DNA of 64,000 nt from Christensenella sp. UBA3792 (GTDB taxonomy: Bacteria; Bacillota; Clostridia; Christensenellales; CAG-138), in assembly GCA_002369195.1 (NCBI GenBank), contig DFEW01000028.1, positions 13,282-77,281 of the forward strand. The letters are read 5' to 3'. Below are positions 25,849 to 34,630 of the stretch, one piece after another; the stretch's first letter is position 1, and each line of letters starts with the position of its first letter. The notes beneath the pieces were generated by a model. That model saw only the letters and a program-made list of their open reading frames with translations, was not told the origin of the DNA and ran no database searches. A program made the translations under genes and the position numbers.

Positions 25849-27711
25849 TTATTGCGCGGCCGCCCACGCGTCCATCCGCTCGTTTAAAAGATCGAACGCG
25901 CCGGGACCCCAGCTCAGGTATTCCTCATAGAACGCGACGGGATCGAACTTGTCGCCGAGCGTTTTCTTGCAGCGCTCGGTCAGATCGAACAGCTCCGCGA
26001 AGCCGATTTCATACTTGACGTAATAGATCGGCATCATGATGCAGAGATCGTAAATTCTGTCCGCATACTCGCCCATGTTCCAGCGGTTCAGATAATCCTT
26101 GACCTCCGCCTTCGACGCGCCCTGGCCGTTGACCATCAGCGAGCAGTACATGACGAATGCGTTCGAGAGCCGGTCGTTCAGCATCATAACGATCGCGTAA
26201 TCCGAACCGTAGCGCTCGTTGACGCGCGCGATGTTCAGCTCGGAGTTGGTCGACCACGATTCGGCATATCCGTTCGTTTCGATAATCATCTGGAACTTCG
26301 GGATCGTGCCGAGCGAATACTGGTACGTGAACTGATACATATGTCCGGGGAAGCCCTCATGTGCGAGCGTGGACATATCGTAGTGCTGCTTATCCTTCGG
26401 GTTCGTCAGAATGATGTTGTGCTGATAGTCGTCCACAGCGGGCGTCAGATAGGCAGCCGGCGAGAACGTGTCCTGCAGTTCCTTCGGCACTTCGACGTAC
26501 TTGACTTCGACGTCCGGCATCGGGGGAACGATCTTCGGCATCAGGGTCTTGAGGTACGCTTCGTCGCCGCCGATCGAACCGGTCGTAATGACCTTGCCTT
26601 CCTCCAGCTGATCGTAGCACTTGATGACGCTGTCATACATCGTGTTGTACATCGTGCCGATCACACGGTTTAAGAACGTCATCGCGTCCTGTACGGAACG
26701 GTCGTTGTTGCCGTCATGCTTCAGCTTCCAGCAGAAGTAGTCGTATGCCGCGCCGCCCTGCTCGTACGCGCCGACCGCCTTGCGGCACTTCGGACGCAGT
26801 TCCTTGAGCCCGTTGTAGAGGATCTTGTAGCCCTCGATCCATTCGTTGTTAACGAGATCGTCGTTTTGCTTGATGTACGCGGTCTTCTGCTCGTCGGTCA
26901 AAAAGTCCGCGTTCTCCATCGCTTCCTTGAACGTGCCGTGCAAAAAGCTCGATCTGCCGGTCTTGATCACGCTGTTGAGGTCCTCCAGAACCGTGTCAAG
27001 CGCTTCCTCTGTCATGAACCAGCCGCGTTCCGCGCGCTCCTGCTCGAACGCAAGCACCTGTCCCATATAGCGCGGAACATCCGCAAGCAGGGTCATATAG
27101 TGCTCGACATCCAGTTCGTCATAGAACCGGTAGAGCCCGAATTCGAGCGGCAGATTCGCCTGTAGACCGACGTACATATCGAGCGGCTCGTAGTTGTAGA
27201 ACCAGTCCTTCGATTCGATCTCCGCCTCAAAGAAGCGCAGATAGTTGTCGTAAGCAAACTGCAGATGATCGCTGAGTCCGTCGCGATCGATCTCAAGCAG
27301 CTTGTCCCGCCATTCGACGCACGATTCGACCCATTCGTTGTTCGCTTCCTCGGTGAAATCGCCGAGCGAGACATCGATCGTCGATTCGTCGATCCCGAAA
27401 TTTTCCGGATGACGGCAATACTGGTCGAGCGTGGTGATATCGCTCGAAACGTACCACACGAACAGTTCATCGTCGTACGCGCGGAACGCGTCGTCGAGAT
27501 CACCCTGTTGAAGCGGAACTTCGGTGGGTTCCGGCGTCGGCTCCTCGGTGGGTTCCGGCGTCGGCACGTCGGTCGGCTTCGGGGTATTTGCCTGCACTTG
27601 TTGTGTCGGCGCGGGCGTCGCATTTGCGCCGTTGTTCTTCTTGCAGGCGAAGCATGCCGCGAGCATCACGAGCGCAAGCGCCAGTACGAAAAGTCGTTTC
27701 ATCGGTTTCAT
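25849..27711 (-). CDS. DUF885 lipoprotein, metalloprotease-like
   Basis: 620 residues: a lipoprotein signal (LALALVMLAACFACKK, Cys20 or Cys23), a Pro-Thr-Glu linker (residues ~33-68), then a DUF885 domain. The family's HEGFPGHMYQF motif lies in the C-terminal third; HEGxPGH is an HExxH-related zinc site in this M32/M3-like helical fold. A surface peptidase or esterase activity is inferred. The ggaggt site lies 6 bases before the ATG. Upstream are both a housekeeping promoter and an ECF-like promoter. Confidence 0.88.
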   Translation of the reverse strand: MKPMKRLFVLALALVMLAACFACKKNNGANATPAPTQQVQANTPKPTDVPTPEPTEEPTPEPTEVPLQQGDLDDAFRAYDDELFVWYVSSDITTLDQYCRHPENFGIDESTIDVSLGDFTEEANNEWVESCVEWRDKLLEIDRDGLSDHLQFAYDNYLRFFEAEIESKDWFYNYEPLDMYVGLQANLPLEFGLYRFYDELDVEHYMTLLADVPRYMGQVLAFEQERAERGWFMTEEALDTVLEDLNSVIKTGRSSFLHGTFKEAMENADFLTDEQKTAYIKQNDDLVNNEWIEGYKILYNGLKELRPKCRKAVGAYEQGGAAYDYFCWKLKHDGNNDRSVQDAMTFLNRVIGTMYNTMYDSVIKCYDQLEEGKVITTGSIGGDEAYLKTLMPKIVPPMPDVEVKYVEVPKELQDTFSPAAYLTPAVDDYQHNIILTNPKDKQHYDMSTLAHEGFPGHMYQFTYQYSLGTIPKFQMIIETNGYAESWSTNSELNIARVNERYGSDYAIVMMLNDRLSNAFVMYCSLMVNGQGASKAEVKDYLNRWNMGEYADRIYDLCIMMPIYYVKYEIGFAELFDLTERCKKTLGDKFDPVAFYEEYLSWGPGAFDLLNERMDAWAAAQ

Positions 27712-27746
27712 GGTTGACCTCCTTTTGTATTCGGAACATCGTTTTC

Positions 27747-27775
27747 AGTATAACATATCCGTCGCAAATCCGCAA
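27747..27775 (-). promoter_or_regulatory. Housekeeping promoter of the DUF885 gene
   Basis: Minus-strand -35 TTGCGG (27775-27770), spacing 17, -10 TATACT (27752-27747), giving a leader of about 30 bases. Confidence 0.65.
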
Positions 27776-27796
27776 CTTTCGCTATACCTCTGTAAA

Positions 27797-27826
27797 TAAG
27801 ACACCGCAAAGCGGGAAAGTGTTACA
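27797..27826 (-). promoter_or_regulatory. ECF-sigma-like promoter candidate upstream of the DUF885 gene
   Basis: Minus-strand TGTAACA (27826-27820), exactly 16 bases, then TGTCTTA (27803-27797). TGTAAC at -35 and a (C/T)GTC-type -10 with 16-base spacing are typical of ECF sigma factors. The same sequence and spacing occur at 57778-57749. Confidence 0.5.
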
Positions 27827-27848
27827 GCTATTTTGAAAAATTTTCCGT

Positions 27849-28784
27849 TCAAAGATACGGAACGCTTTCGGGCGACAGCGTGCTGCCGAGGCGCTTCAGC
27901 GCGGTCCTGAAATCTTCGGGAACCGGTGCGGTGAACGTCATCGTCTCCCCCGTCGCCGGATGTGCGAACGTCAGCCGGTATCCGTGCAGCGCCTGTCCCG
28001 AAAGTCCAAGCTTCGGTGCGGGCGAACCGTACACCTCATCGCCGAGTATCGGATGCTTGATGTACGCCATATGCACGCGAATCTGGTGTGTTCTTCCCGT
28101 TTCCAGTGCGACGTCCAGCAGCGTTTCCGTACCGAACCGCTCCGCAACGTGCCAATGCGTGACCGCGTGCCGCCCGTTTTCGACGACCGCCATGCGCTTG
28201 CGGTCGGTGTGATGCCGCCCGATCGGCGCGTTGACCGTGCCGGAATCCTCCTTTAGATTGCCGTGTACGAGACACACGTATTCGCGGTGCGCACTGTGAT
28301 CCGCAAACTGCCGCGACAGCGCTTCATGCGCCACGTCGTTTTTGGCGACGACGAGCAGCCCGCTCGTGAACCGGTCGATGCGGTGCACGATGCCCGGACG
28401 CGGACCGTTCGCTTCGCTCAGCGTGCCGAACCGGTACAGCAGCGCGTTGACGAGCGTGCCGCTTTCGTTTCCCGGCGCGGGATGCACGACCATGCCCTTC
28501 GGCTTGTTGAGCACGGCAAGGTCATCATCCTCATATACGATATCGAGCGGAATATCCTCCGGCTCCGGCAGCGCGCCCGTATCGGCCATCGGCACAAGGA
28601 TGCGCATCGAATCGCCGGCTTTCACCTCGGTATTCGGCTTGCACGGACGGTCGTTTTTCAGGACCGCGCCATCCTTAATGAGCTTGCTCAGCTTCGATCT
28701 GGACAGCTCGGTATTCTCCGCAAGGTACGCGTCAATTCTCGCCGCGTCCGTCTCCGCGATCAGCAGGATCGTTTCCGTCATCAT
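27849..28784 (-). CDS. RluA/RluD-family pseudouridine synthase
   Basis: 311 residues: N-terminal S4 RNA-binding domain (RIDAYLAENTELSRSKLSKLI) and the catalytic domain with the Asp motif GIVHRIDRFTSGLLVVAKND (HRxDRxTSGL), plus GRTHQIRVHMAYIKHPILGD. It isomerises uridines in 23S rRNA; RluD-type specificity is likely but not proven. The ATG at 28784 lies inside the end of lspA, a 53-base overlap, with AGGAGG rather far upstream. Last gene of the polA-lspA operon. Confidence 0.92.
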   Translation of the reverse strand: MMTETILLIAETDAARIDAYLAENTELSRSKLSKLIKDGAVLKNDRPCKPNTEVKAGDSMRILVPMADTGALPEPEDIPLDIVYEDDDLAVLNKPKGMVVHPAPGNESGTLVNALLYRFGTLSEANGPRPGIVHRIDRFTSGLLVVAKNDVAHEALSRQFADHSAHREYVCLVHGNLKEDSGTVNAPIGRHHTDRKRMAVVENGRHAVTHWHVAERFGTETLLDVALETGRTHQIRVHMAYIKHPILGDEVYGSPAPKLGLSGQALHGYRLTFAHPATGETMTFTAPVPEDFRTALKRLGSTLSPESVPYL

Positions 28785-29466
28785 GCGGGTTTTCTGCGTC
28801 CTCCTCTTCCTCCGGAATTCGTTCCTGAAAACGGCCGATCCGGTTCTGTTTGCGCTCCTTTGCAATACGCTCCGCCTCCTCGCGCGTCGGCAGGCGGAAC
28901 AGCGCGCGGTACTCGTCCTCGAACGTCTCGAACACACCGACCTTGCGGAAGAACGCTTCGAACAGAAGCAGGGCGATCGCGATGCAGATCGCCGCGTCCG
29001 CGATGTTGAAGATCGGGAAATTGATAAACTTCGCGTAAATGAGATCGCGCACGTATCCGAACGCGATGCGGTCGAAAAGATTGCCGATCGACCCGCCGAT
29101 CAGAAGTCCGACGATGACTTTGGACAGCGCGGGCAGGTTCTTGCGCGTGCGGACCGTGAAGAACAGCAGCAGCACGAGGAAGATCGCGGTCAGGGCAAGC
29201 AGCAGGCGCACCGCCCACGCATTGCCGTTGCCGATGCCCCAAAGCGCCGCGTCGTTCGGCGTAAAGCTCAGCACGATGAACTTCCCGCCGCGCGGGATCG
29301 AGTTGTTCTGCGCAACGTTTGCCTGCGCCAAAAACGTGCGCAGCGCATCGAGGTCGAACAGCGAACCGGTATAGCCGAGCTGTCCGATCACGTGCGCGTG
29401 CACGATCCAGTATTTGCTGATCTGATCGAGCGCCAGTACGATGAGCGCCGTGAGTAGTATTGCCAT
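28732..29466 (-). CDS. lspA: Lipoprotein signal peptidase (LspA) with long acidic tail
   Basis: 244 residues, about 80 longer than typical. Both catalytic Asp regions are present: GNLFDRIAFGYVRDLI and FNIADAAI. The periplasmic loop after TM1 has an insertion of roughly 25 residues (residues ~28-60), and after TM4 there is a ~65-residue hydrophilic tail ending in an Asp/Glu/Asn/Gly-rich stretch that overlaps the next gene. LspA cleaves prolipoproteins; at least five lipoproteins are encoded in this window. It starts directly after the transglycosylase stop (TAA-ATG), with ggagg 6 bases before the ATG. Confidence 0.93.
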   Translation of the reverse strand: MAILLTALIVLALDQISKYWIVHAHVIGQLGYTGSLFDLDALRTFLAQANVAQNNSIPRGGKFIVLSFTPNDAALWGIGNGNAWAVRLLLALTAIFLVLLLFFTVRTRKNLPALSKVIVGLLIGGSIGNLFDRIAFGYVRDLIYAKFINFPIFNIADAAICIAIALLLFEAFFRKVGVFETFEDEYRALFRLPTREEAERIAKERKQNRIGRFQERIPEEEEDAENPHDDGNDPADRGDGRGEN

Positions 29467-30078
29467 TTAATCCTCCGTATCGACGGCGAGTTCCTTTGCG
29501 TAAAGGTTCGCGTAGTTTTCCTTTGCCTGCAGGACCTTGTCCACGTACCGGTCCGTCTCACCGAACGGAATGTAGCGGATGTGTCCCTTGCTGTCGAGCC
29601 CATATTCGGAGATCCAAAGCTCAGCGCGGTGCGGACCGGCGTTGTACGCCGCGAGCGTGACCGCTTCGTTCTGATCGAACCGGTCGAGCTGTGCGCGCAG
29701 GTACCAGCATCCGTAGCGGATCGAAACCTCCGGATCGTACAGGCGCTCCTCCGAGAACGGCTCGCCGAGCGCCTCTGCGATTTCCGCGCCGGTCTGCGGC
29801 ATGATCTGCATCAGTCCCTTTGCGCCGACGCGGCTCGTCGCGCTTTCGTTGAAGCTGCTTTCGGTATAGATGACCGCGCACACGAGCGCAGGATCGAGGT
29901 CGTACTGCGCGCTGTAGGTCTTTATCAGGTCGACGTGCTCCAGTTTGAACCGTGCCCGCAGCACGTTCGGAAGCACCCAGAACACGAGTGCCGACGTCAG
30001 AAGCAGGCAGGCCGCGATCATGGACAGCACGATCAGGACCGTCTTTTGTTTTTTCGTAATGGGTTGTTGTTCGCTCAT
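29467..30078 (-). CDS. Membrane-anchored lytic transglycosylase (SLT domain)
   Basis: 203 residues: N-terminal anchor (residues 13-37) followed by a family 1 SLT domain with the catalytic Glu in YTESSFNESATS, then GAKGLMQIMPQTG and AAYNAGPHR. It should cut glycan strands of peptidoglycan at the outer face of the membrane. The ATG at 30078 overlaps the coaE stop by 4 bases and follows ggaagga. A polA-coaE-SLT gene order is frequent in Clostridia. Confidence 0.93.
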   Translation of the reverse strand: MSEQQPITKKQKTVLIVLSMIAACLLLTSALVFWVLPNVLRARFKLEHVDLIKTYSAQYDLDPALVCAVIYTESSFNESATSRVGAKGLMQIMPQTGAEIAEALGEPFSEERLYDPEVSIRYGCWYLRAQLDRFDQNEAVTLAAYNAGPHRAELWISEYGLDSKGHIRYIPFGETDRYVDKVLQAKENYANLYAKELAVDTED

Positions 30079-30671
30079 GTCAATTCCTTCCGGATCCGCT
30101 CGATCAGCGCATCGGCCTCCGCCGCAAACGCTTCGGGCGTTCCCTCGTTTCGGATCGTAAACGTCGCGCGCATCTGCCGTTCTTCGTCGCGCATCTGCGC
30201 CGCGATCCTTGCGCGCACCGCCTGTTCGTCGGTATTGTCCCGCGCGACGACGCGCGCGATGCGTATCTCCGGATCGCACAGAATTGCAACGGTGCAGGCG
30301 CAGAACGCGTCCATGCCGGTTTCGAACAGCAGCGGCACATCCCACGCCGCAAGCGGCGCGCCGCAGTCGCCGGTGATGCGAAGCATTTCTTCAAGCACAT
30401 ACGGATGAATGATGCCGTTCAGCGCTTCGCGAAGGTCCCCGTTTTCGAACACGCGCGAGGCGATATAGCCGCGGTTCGCCGTACCGTCCGCATTGACTGC
30501 ATCCGGACCGAACAGATCGATCGCGCTTTGAAAGCATGCCGATCCGGGCGTCAGCGCGCTTCTGGAGATCGCGTCCGCGTCGACGATCGGAATGCCGAAT
30601 GCCGAAAACCGTGCGGTCAGCGTGCTCTTGCCGGAGCCGATGCCGCCCGTAATGCCGATGATGCGCGTCAT
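30075..30671 (-). CDS. coaE: Dephospho-CoA kinase
   Basis: 198 residues starting MTRIIGITGGIGSGKSTL (P-loop GGIGSGKS). DADAISR, the HPxV-like IIHPYVLEEM, and VPLLFETGMDAF are standard CoaE motifs. It makes CoA from dephospho-CoA with ATP. The start at 30671 is fixed by the P-loop position and a 4-base ATGA overlap with polA. Confidence 0.95.
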   Translation of the reverse strand: MTRIIGITGGIGSGKSTLTARFSAFGIPIVDADAISRSALTPGSACFQSAIDLFGPDAVNADGTANRGYIASRVFENGDLREALNGIIHPYVLEEMLRITGDCGAPLAAWDVPLLFETGMDAFCACTVAILCDPEIRIARVVARDNTDEQAVRARIAAQMRDEERQMRATFTIRNEGTPEAFAAEADALIERIRKELT

Positions 30672-33217
30672 TTTGTGTCGTACCAGCTTTCCCCGCACTT
30701 TGCCTCGGCGATCAGCTTCACACGGAAGTCCGCGACGCTCTCCATGCACGACTGCATCAACTTCGCGACCGCCTCCGCCTCATCTTTCGGCGTGTCGACG
30801 ATCAGTTCGTCGTGAATCTGTAAAACAAGCCGCGCCTTGTAGCCGCCGTCTTTGAGCGCACGATCGACGCGCACCATGGCGATCTTGATGATATCCGCCG
30901 CGGTGCCCTGAATCGGCATGTTCATCGCGACGCGCTCGCCGAACTGGCGCACGTTATAGTTGCTCGCGTTTAGCTCCGGAAGCGGGCGGCGCCGCAAAAA
31001 CAGCGTTTGCGCCCAGCCCTTTTCCTTTGCCTGCTGCACGCTGTCCTTCAGGTATGCCTCCACCATCGGATAGCGTTCGAAGTACCGCTTGATATAGCCG
31101 GACGCGACGCTCACCGGCACGCCGAGGTTTTTGGCAAGGCCGAAATCGGAGATGCCGTAGACGATGCCGAAGTTGACCGCCTTCGCCGCGCTGCGCTGTT
31201 CCTTGCTCACCTCTGTAAGCGGCACGTGAAAGACTTCCGCCGCCGTGCGCGCATGGATGTCCTCGCCGTTGTTAAACGCCGCGATAAAGCTTTCGTCGCC
31301 GCTGATATGCGCCAGCAGCCGCAGTTCGATCTGCGAATAGTCCGCGCCGACCAGCACGTTCCCTTCGCTCGGAATAAACGCCTTGCGGATCTCGCGTCCC
31401 TCGGCCGTGCGTACCGGAATGTTCTGCAGGTTCGGTTCCGTACTCGAAATGCGTCCCGTCGCGGCGACGCACTGCATGAATCGCGTATGGATGCGTCCTG
31501 CGCCGTCGCGCTGTTTCAAAAGTCCCTCGACGAACGTGCTGTCGAGCTTGGTCAGAAACCGGTAATCGAGCACATCGTTGACGATCGGATGCAGCGGCGC
31601 GATCGCTTCGAGCGTGTCCGCGTCGGTCGAAAAGCCGGTCTTGGTCTTTTTGCCGGACGGCAGCTGCAGCTTTTCGAACAGGATCCGTCCGAGCTGCTTG
31701 GTCGAAAGGATGTTGAACCGCTCGCCCGCCGCTTCATATATGCGCGCTTCGAGCGTCTGCGCCTGCTGTGAAAACCGTTCGTGCAGCGATTCGAGTACCG
31801 ACGCGTCGGTCATGAACCCGATGCGCTCCATGCCGTACAGCACGTTCAAAAGCGGCAGTTCCACGTCGTTCAGAAGGGAATTGAGCCCGGCTTCCTTGAT
31901 CGCGCGGTTCATGCGCGGCTGCAATACAAACAGGTGCGCCGGGCTTGCCGCATCGACCTTGAGCCACTCGCGGCAGAGCGCTTCGTAGCTTTCGACCGGA
32001 CGGTTGCTCTGCAAAAGATAATCCGACAGCATCGCGTCAAACCGCAGATCGGGGAGCGCCTCCGGATCGAATCCGCAGCGGTGATACAGCTTCTTTGCGT
32101 CGAACGCAAGCAGCGGCTTGTTCGTTTTTTGCATCCATGCGCCGAGCAGGCGATACGCCTCGTCCTCGTCCATGCACACGTCGAACAGCGTTTCTCCCGC
32201 CGTCAGCACATAGGCGCGCTCCGCAGAACCTGCGAACGCGAGCGTCGGCACCGTCGTGACTGCGATCGCGGACGCATCCTTGATCGCGTCGAGCGCTGCA
32301 TTCAGGTCCGCTTCGCTCGTGACCGGCACCGTTTCGACTTCGATTGCGGATTCCGCTTCCGTCTCCCCGCCGGGCAGCTTATCGGCAATGCTGTTGAGTT
32401 CCAGTTCGTACAGGTGCTTTTTGGCGCCGCCGGTGCGCGCAAAGTCGAACGCGCAGTCGTCGAGCGTTTCCGAAACCGGCGCGTCGCACGCGATCGTGCC
32501 GAGCCAGTAGGAAAAGCGCGCGTCCTCCGCACCTTCGCGCAGCCGTTCGCCGAGCTTGCCTTTGACCTCGTCCGCATGCGCAAGCACGGATTCGAGGTCG
32601 CCGTAGGTTTCGAGCAGCTTGAGCGCCGTCTTTTCGCCGACGCCCGCAATGCCCGGAATATGGTCGGACGCGTCGCCCATCAGCGCTTTGAGATCGCGCA
32701 TCCGATCCGGCGTAATACCGTACTTCTCCTTCAGCGCCGCCGCGTCGACGATCGAGTTATCCTTGGTATAGTAAATCTTTGTGAAATCGGTGATCAGCTG
32801 AAACGAATCGCGGTCGCCCGTGGCGATCAGCGTTTCCATGCCTTCGCGCTCGGCCTTTTTGGCAAACGTGCCGAGCACGTCGTCGCCCTCATAGCGCGGG
32901 CATTCGATCACCGCAATGCCCATCTCCTTCAGCAGTTCGCGCACGACCGGCATCTGTTTTTTGAGGTCCTCGTCCGCGGGCTTTCTGCCGAGCTTGTAGT
33001 CCGCGTATTTTTCATGGCGAAACGTCGGCTGATGCACGTCGAACGCGACGAGCACGTGCGACGGGTCCTGTTTCAAAAGCTCGATCAGCTTGGTGAAAAA
33101 GCCCTTCAGCGCGCCGGTCGGAAAGCCGTCGCGCGTGGTGAGATTCGCCTTGAAGAATGCGTGATATGCCTGATACAGAAGACTGTTGCCGTCTACGGCA
33201 AGTAACAATCGGTTCAT
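30668..33217 (-). CDS. polA: DNA polymerase I without proofreading residues
   Basis: 849 residues: N-terminal 5'-3' nuclease (residues 1-~290; DGNSLLYQAYHAF, GDRDSFQL, KALMGDASDHIPGI), a degenerate 3'-5' exonuclease domain (~300-460) whose DxE motif position reads AVTTVPTLAF, and the polymerase domain with motif A DYSQIELRLLAHISGD, motif B KAVNFGIVYGISDFG and motif C QIHDELIVD. It should fill gaps and remove primers but not proofread, as for several Gram-positive Pol I. Same operon as coaE. Confidence 0.96.
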   Translation of the reverse strand: MNRLLLAVDGNSLLYQAYHAFFKANLTTRDGFPTGALKGFFTKLIELLKQDPSHVLVAFDVHQPTFRHEKYADYKLGRKPADEDLKKQMPVVRELLKEMGIAVIECPRYEGDDVLGTFAKKAEREGMETLIATGDRDSFQLITDFTKIYYTKDNSIVDAAALKEKYGITPDRMRDLKALMGDASDHIPGIAGVGEKTALKLLETYGDLESVLAHADEVKGKLGERLREGAEDARFSYWLGTIACDAPVSETLDDCAFDFARTGGAKKHLYELELNSIADKLPGGETEAESAIEVETVPVTSEADLNAALDAIKDASAIAVTTVPTLAFAGSAERAYVLTAGETLFDVCMDEDEAYRLLGAWMQKTNKPLLAFDAKKLYHRCGFDPEALPDLRFDAMLSDYLLQSNRPVESYEALCREWLKVDAASPAHLFVLQPRMNRAIKEAGLNSLLNDVELPLLNVLYGMERIGFMTDASVLESLHERFSQQAQTLEARIYEAAGERFNILSTKQLGRILFEKLQLPSGKKTKTGFSTDADTLEAIAPLHPIVNDVLDYRFLTKLDSTFVEGLLKQRDGAGRIHTRFMQCVAATGRISSTEPNLQNIPVRTAEGREIRKAFIPSEGNVLVGADYSQIELRLLAHISGDESFIAAFNNGEDIHARTAAEVFHVPLTEVSKEQRSAAKAVNFGIVYGISDFGLAKNLGVPVSVASGYIKRYFERYPMVEAYLKDSVQQAKEKGWAQTLFLRRRPLPELNASNYNVRQFGERVAMNMPIQGTAADIIKIAMVRVDRALKDGGYKARLVLQIHDELIVDTPKDEAEAVAKLMQSCMESVADFRVKLIAEAKCGESWYDTK

Positions 33218-33274
33218 GCGTTCCTTTCATGGGCGCGGCACGCCCCCGAAGGAGTGTGCCGCAAAAGCTTGGGT

Positions 33275-34594
33275 TTATGCGCGAACGACGTCGTACACCA
33301 TCGGGCGATATTCGGGCTTCTTGCCGGAATATTCGAACGCGCTGTGGAACATATCGAGCGCCGCGTCGAGCTTGCTCTCGTCGTTCACGTACATCACGCA
33401 AAGCGGTTCGTCCGCACGCACGAAATCGCCGAGGCGCTTCTTCATGACAAGACCGACCGCCGGATCGATGCTCTCCTCCTTGGTTGCACGTCCCGCGCCG
33501 AGGATCTGCGCCGCCGTACCGATGCGCTCCGCGTTCATCGAGCTGATATAGCCGGACCGCTTCGGGTACACGTTCAGCATCTTTTTCACCTTGCAAAGCT
33601 CGTCGATGCGCGCCATGTCGATGTAGGACGGATCACCGCCCTCAGCCGCGATCATCTCGCGAAGCTTTTGAAGTCCCGCGCCGCTGTGCAGCGCCGTTTC
33701 AAGCTTTTCGCGCGCTTCGACTTCGGTTTCGGCAAGCTTCGAAAGGATCATCATATGCGTGCCGAGCAGCATGCAGACCTCGTACAGCGGATCGCCCGCC
33801 GGAATTTTGCCCGAAAGCAGCTCGATCGCCTCGCGCACCTCGAGCGCGTTGCCGACCGCGAGACCGAGCGGCTGATTCATGTCGGTGATGATCGCCACGC
33901 ACTCGCGTCCGACGAGCTTGCCGATCGAGGTCATCAGATGCGCAAGCTTTTCCGCCTCGTCGACCGTCGTCATGAACGCGCCTGTGCCGGTCTTGACGTC
34001 GAGCACGATCGCGTCCGTGCCGGCCGCAAGCTTTTTCGACATGATGCTCGACGCGATCAGCGGAATGCTGCGCACCGTCGCCGTCACATCGCGCAGGGCG
34101 TACATCTTCTTATCGGCGGGAACGAGGTTTCCGGTCTGTCCGATGACCGCGACGCCGATTTCGTTGACGATCTGCTTGAACCGCGCCATCGGCTGTTCGA
34201 CGCATACGCCGGGGATCGATTCGAGCTTGTCAAGCGTGCCGCCCGTATGTCCGAGTCCTCTGCCGCTCATCTTGGCGACCGTGCCGCCGCACGCCGCAAC
34301 GAGCGGCGCGATCACGAGCGTGGTCGTATCGCCCACGCCGCCGGTCGAATGCTTGTCAACCTTGACGCCGCGAAGCTCGGAGAGGTCCACGACCTCGCCC
34401 GAATGCATCATTGCCATCGTCAGATCGGCGGTTTCGCGATCCGTCATTCCCTGGAAGACGACCGCCATCTGAAACGCTGCCATCTGGTAATCGGGAATCG
34501 AGCCGTCCGTAAATCCGTTGACGATATAGGCGATCTCCTCCTTTGAGAGCGTGCCGCCGTTCACTTTCTTTTCGATCAAATCGACCATGCGCAT
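33275..34594 (-). CDS. pdp: Pyrimidine-nucleoside phosphorylase
   Basis: 439 residues of the class II nucleoside phosphorylase family. The signature GLGHTGGTLDKLESIPG is present, with phosphate-binding KHSTGGVGDT at the N-terminal domain and KTGTGAFM. It cleaves thymidine, deoxyuridine or uridine with phosphate. Gram-positive Pdp and E. coli DeoA cannot be told apart with certainty by eye; the Gram-positive context favours Pdp. ggaggt lies 8 bases before the ATG. Confidence 0.93.
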   Translation of the reverse strand: MRMVDLIEKKVNGGTLSKEEIAYIVNGFTDGSIPDYQMAAFQMAVVFQGMTDRETADLTMAMMHSGEVVDLSELRGVKVDKHSTGGVGDTTTLVIAPLVAACGGTVAKMSGRGLGHTGGTLDKLESIPGVCVEQPMARFKQIVNEIGVAVIGQTGNLVPADKKMYALRDVTATVRSIPLIASSIMSKKLAAGTDAIVLDVKTGTGAFMTTVDEAEKLAHLMTSIGKLVGRECVAIITDMNQPLGLAVGNALEVREAIELLSGKIPAGDPLYEVCMLLGTHMMILSKLAETEVEAREKLETALHSGAGLQKLREMIAAEGGDPSYIDMARIDELCKVKKMLNVYPKRSGYISSMNAERIGTAAQILGAGRATKEESIDPAVGLVMKKRLGDFVRADEPLCVMYVNDESKLDAALDMFHSAFEYSGKKPEYRPMVYDVVRA

Positions 34595-34630
34595 GGGTTC
34601 ATACCTCCTTATGGCTGATAGAAAATTATA

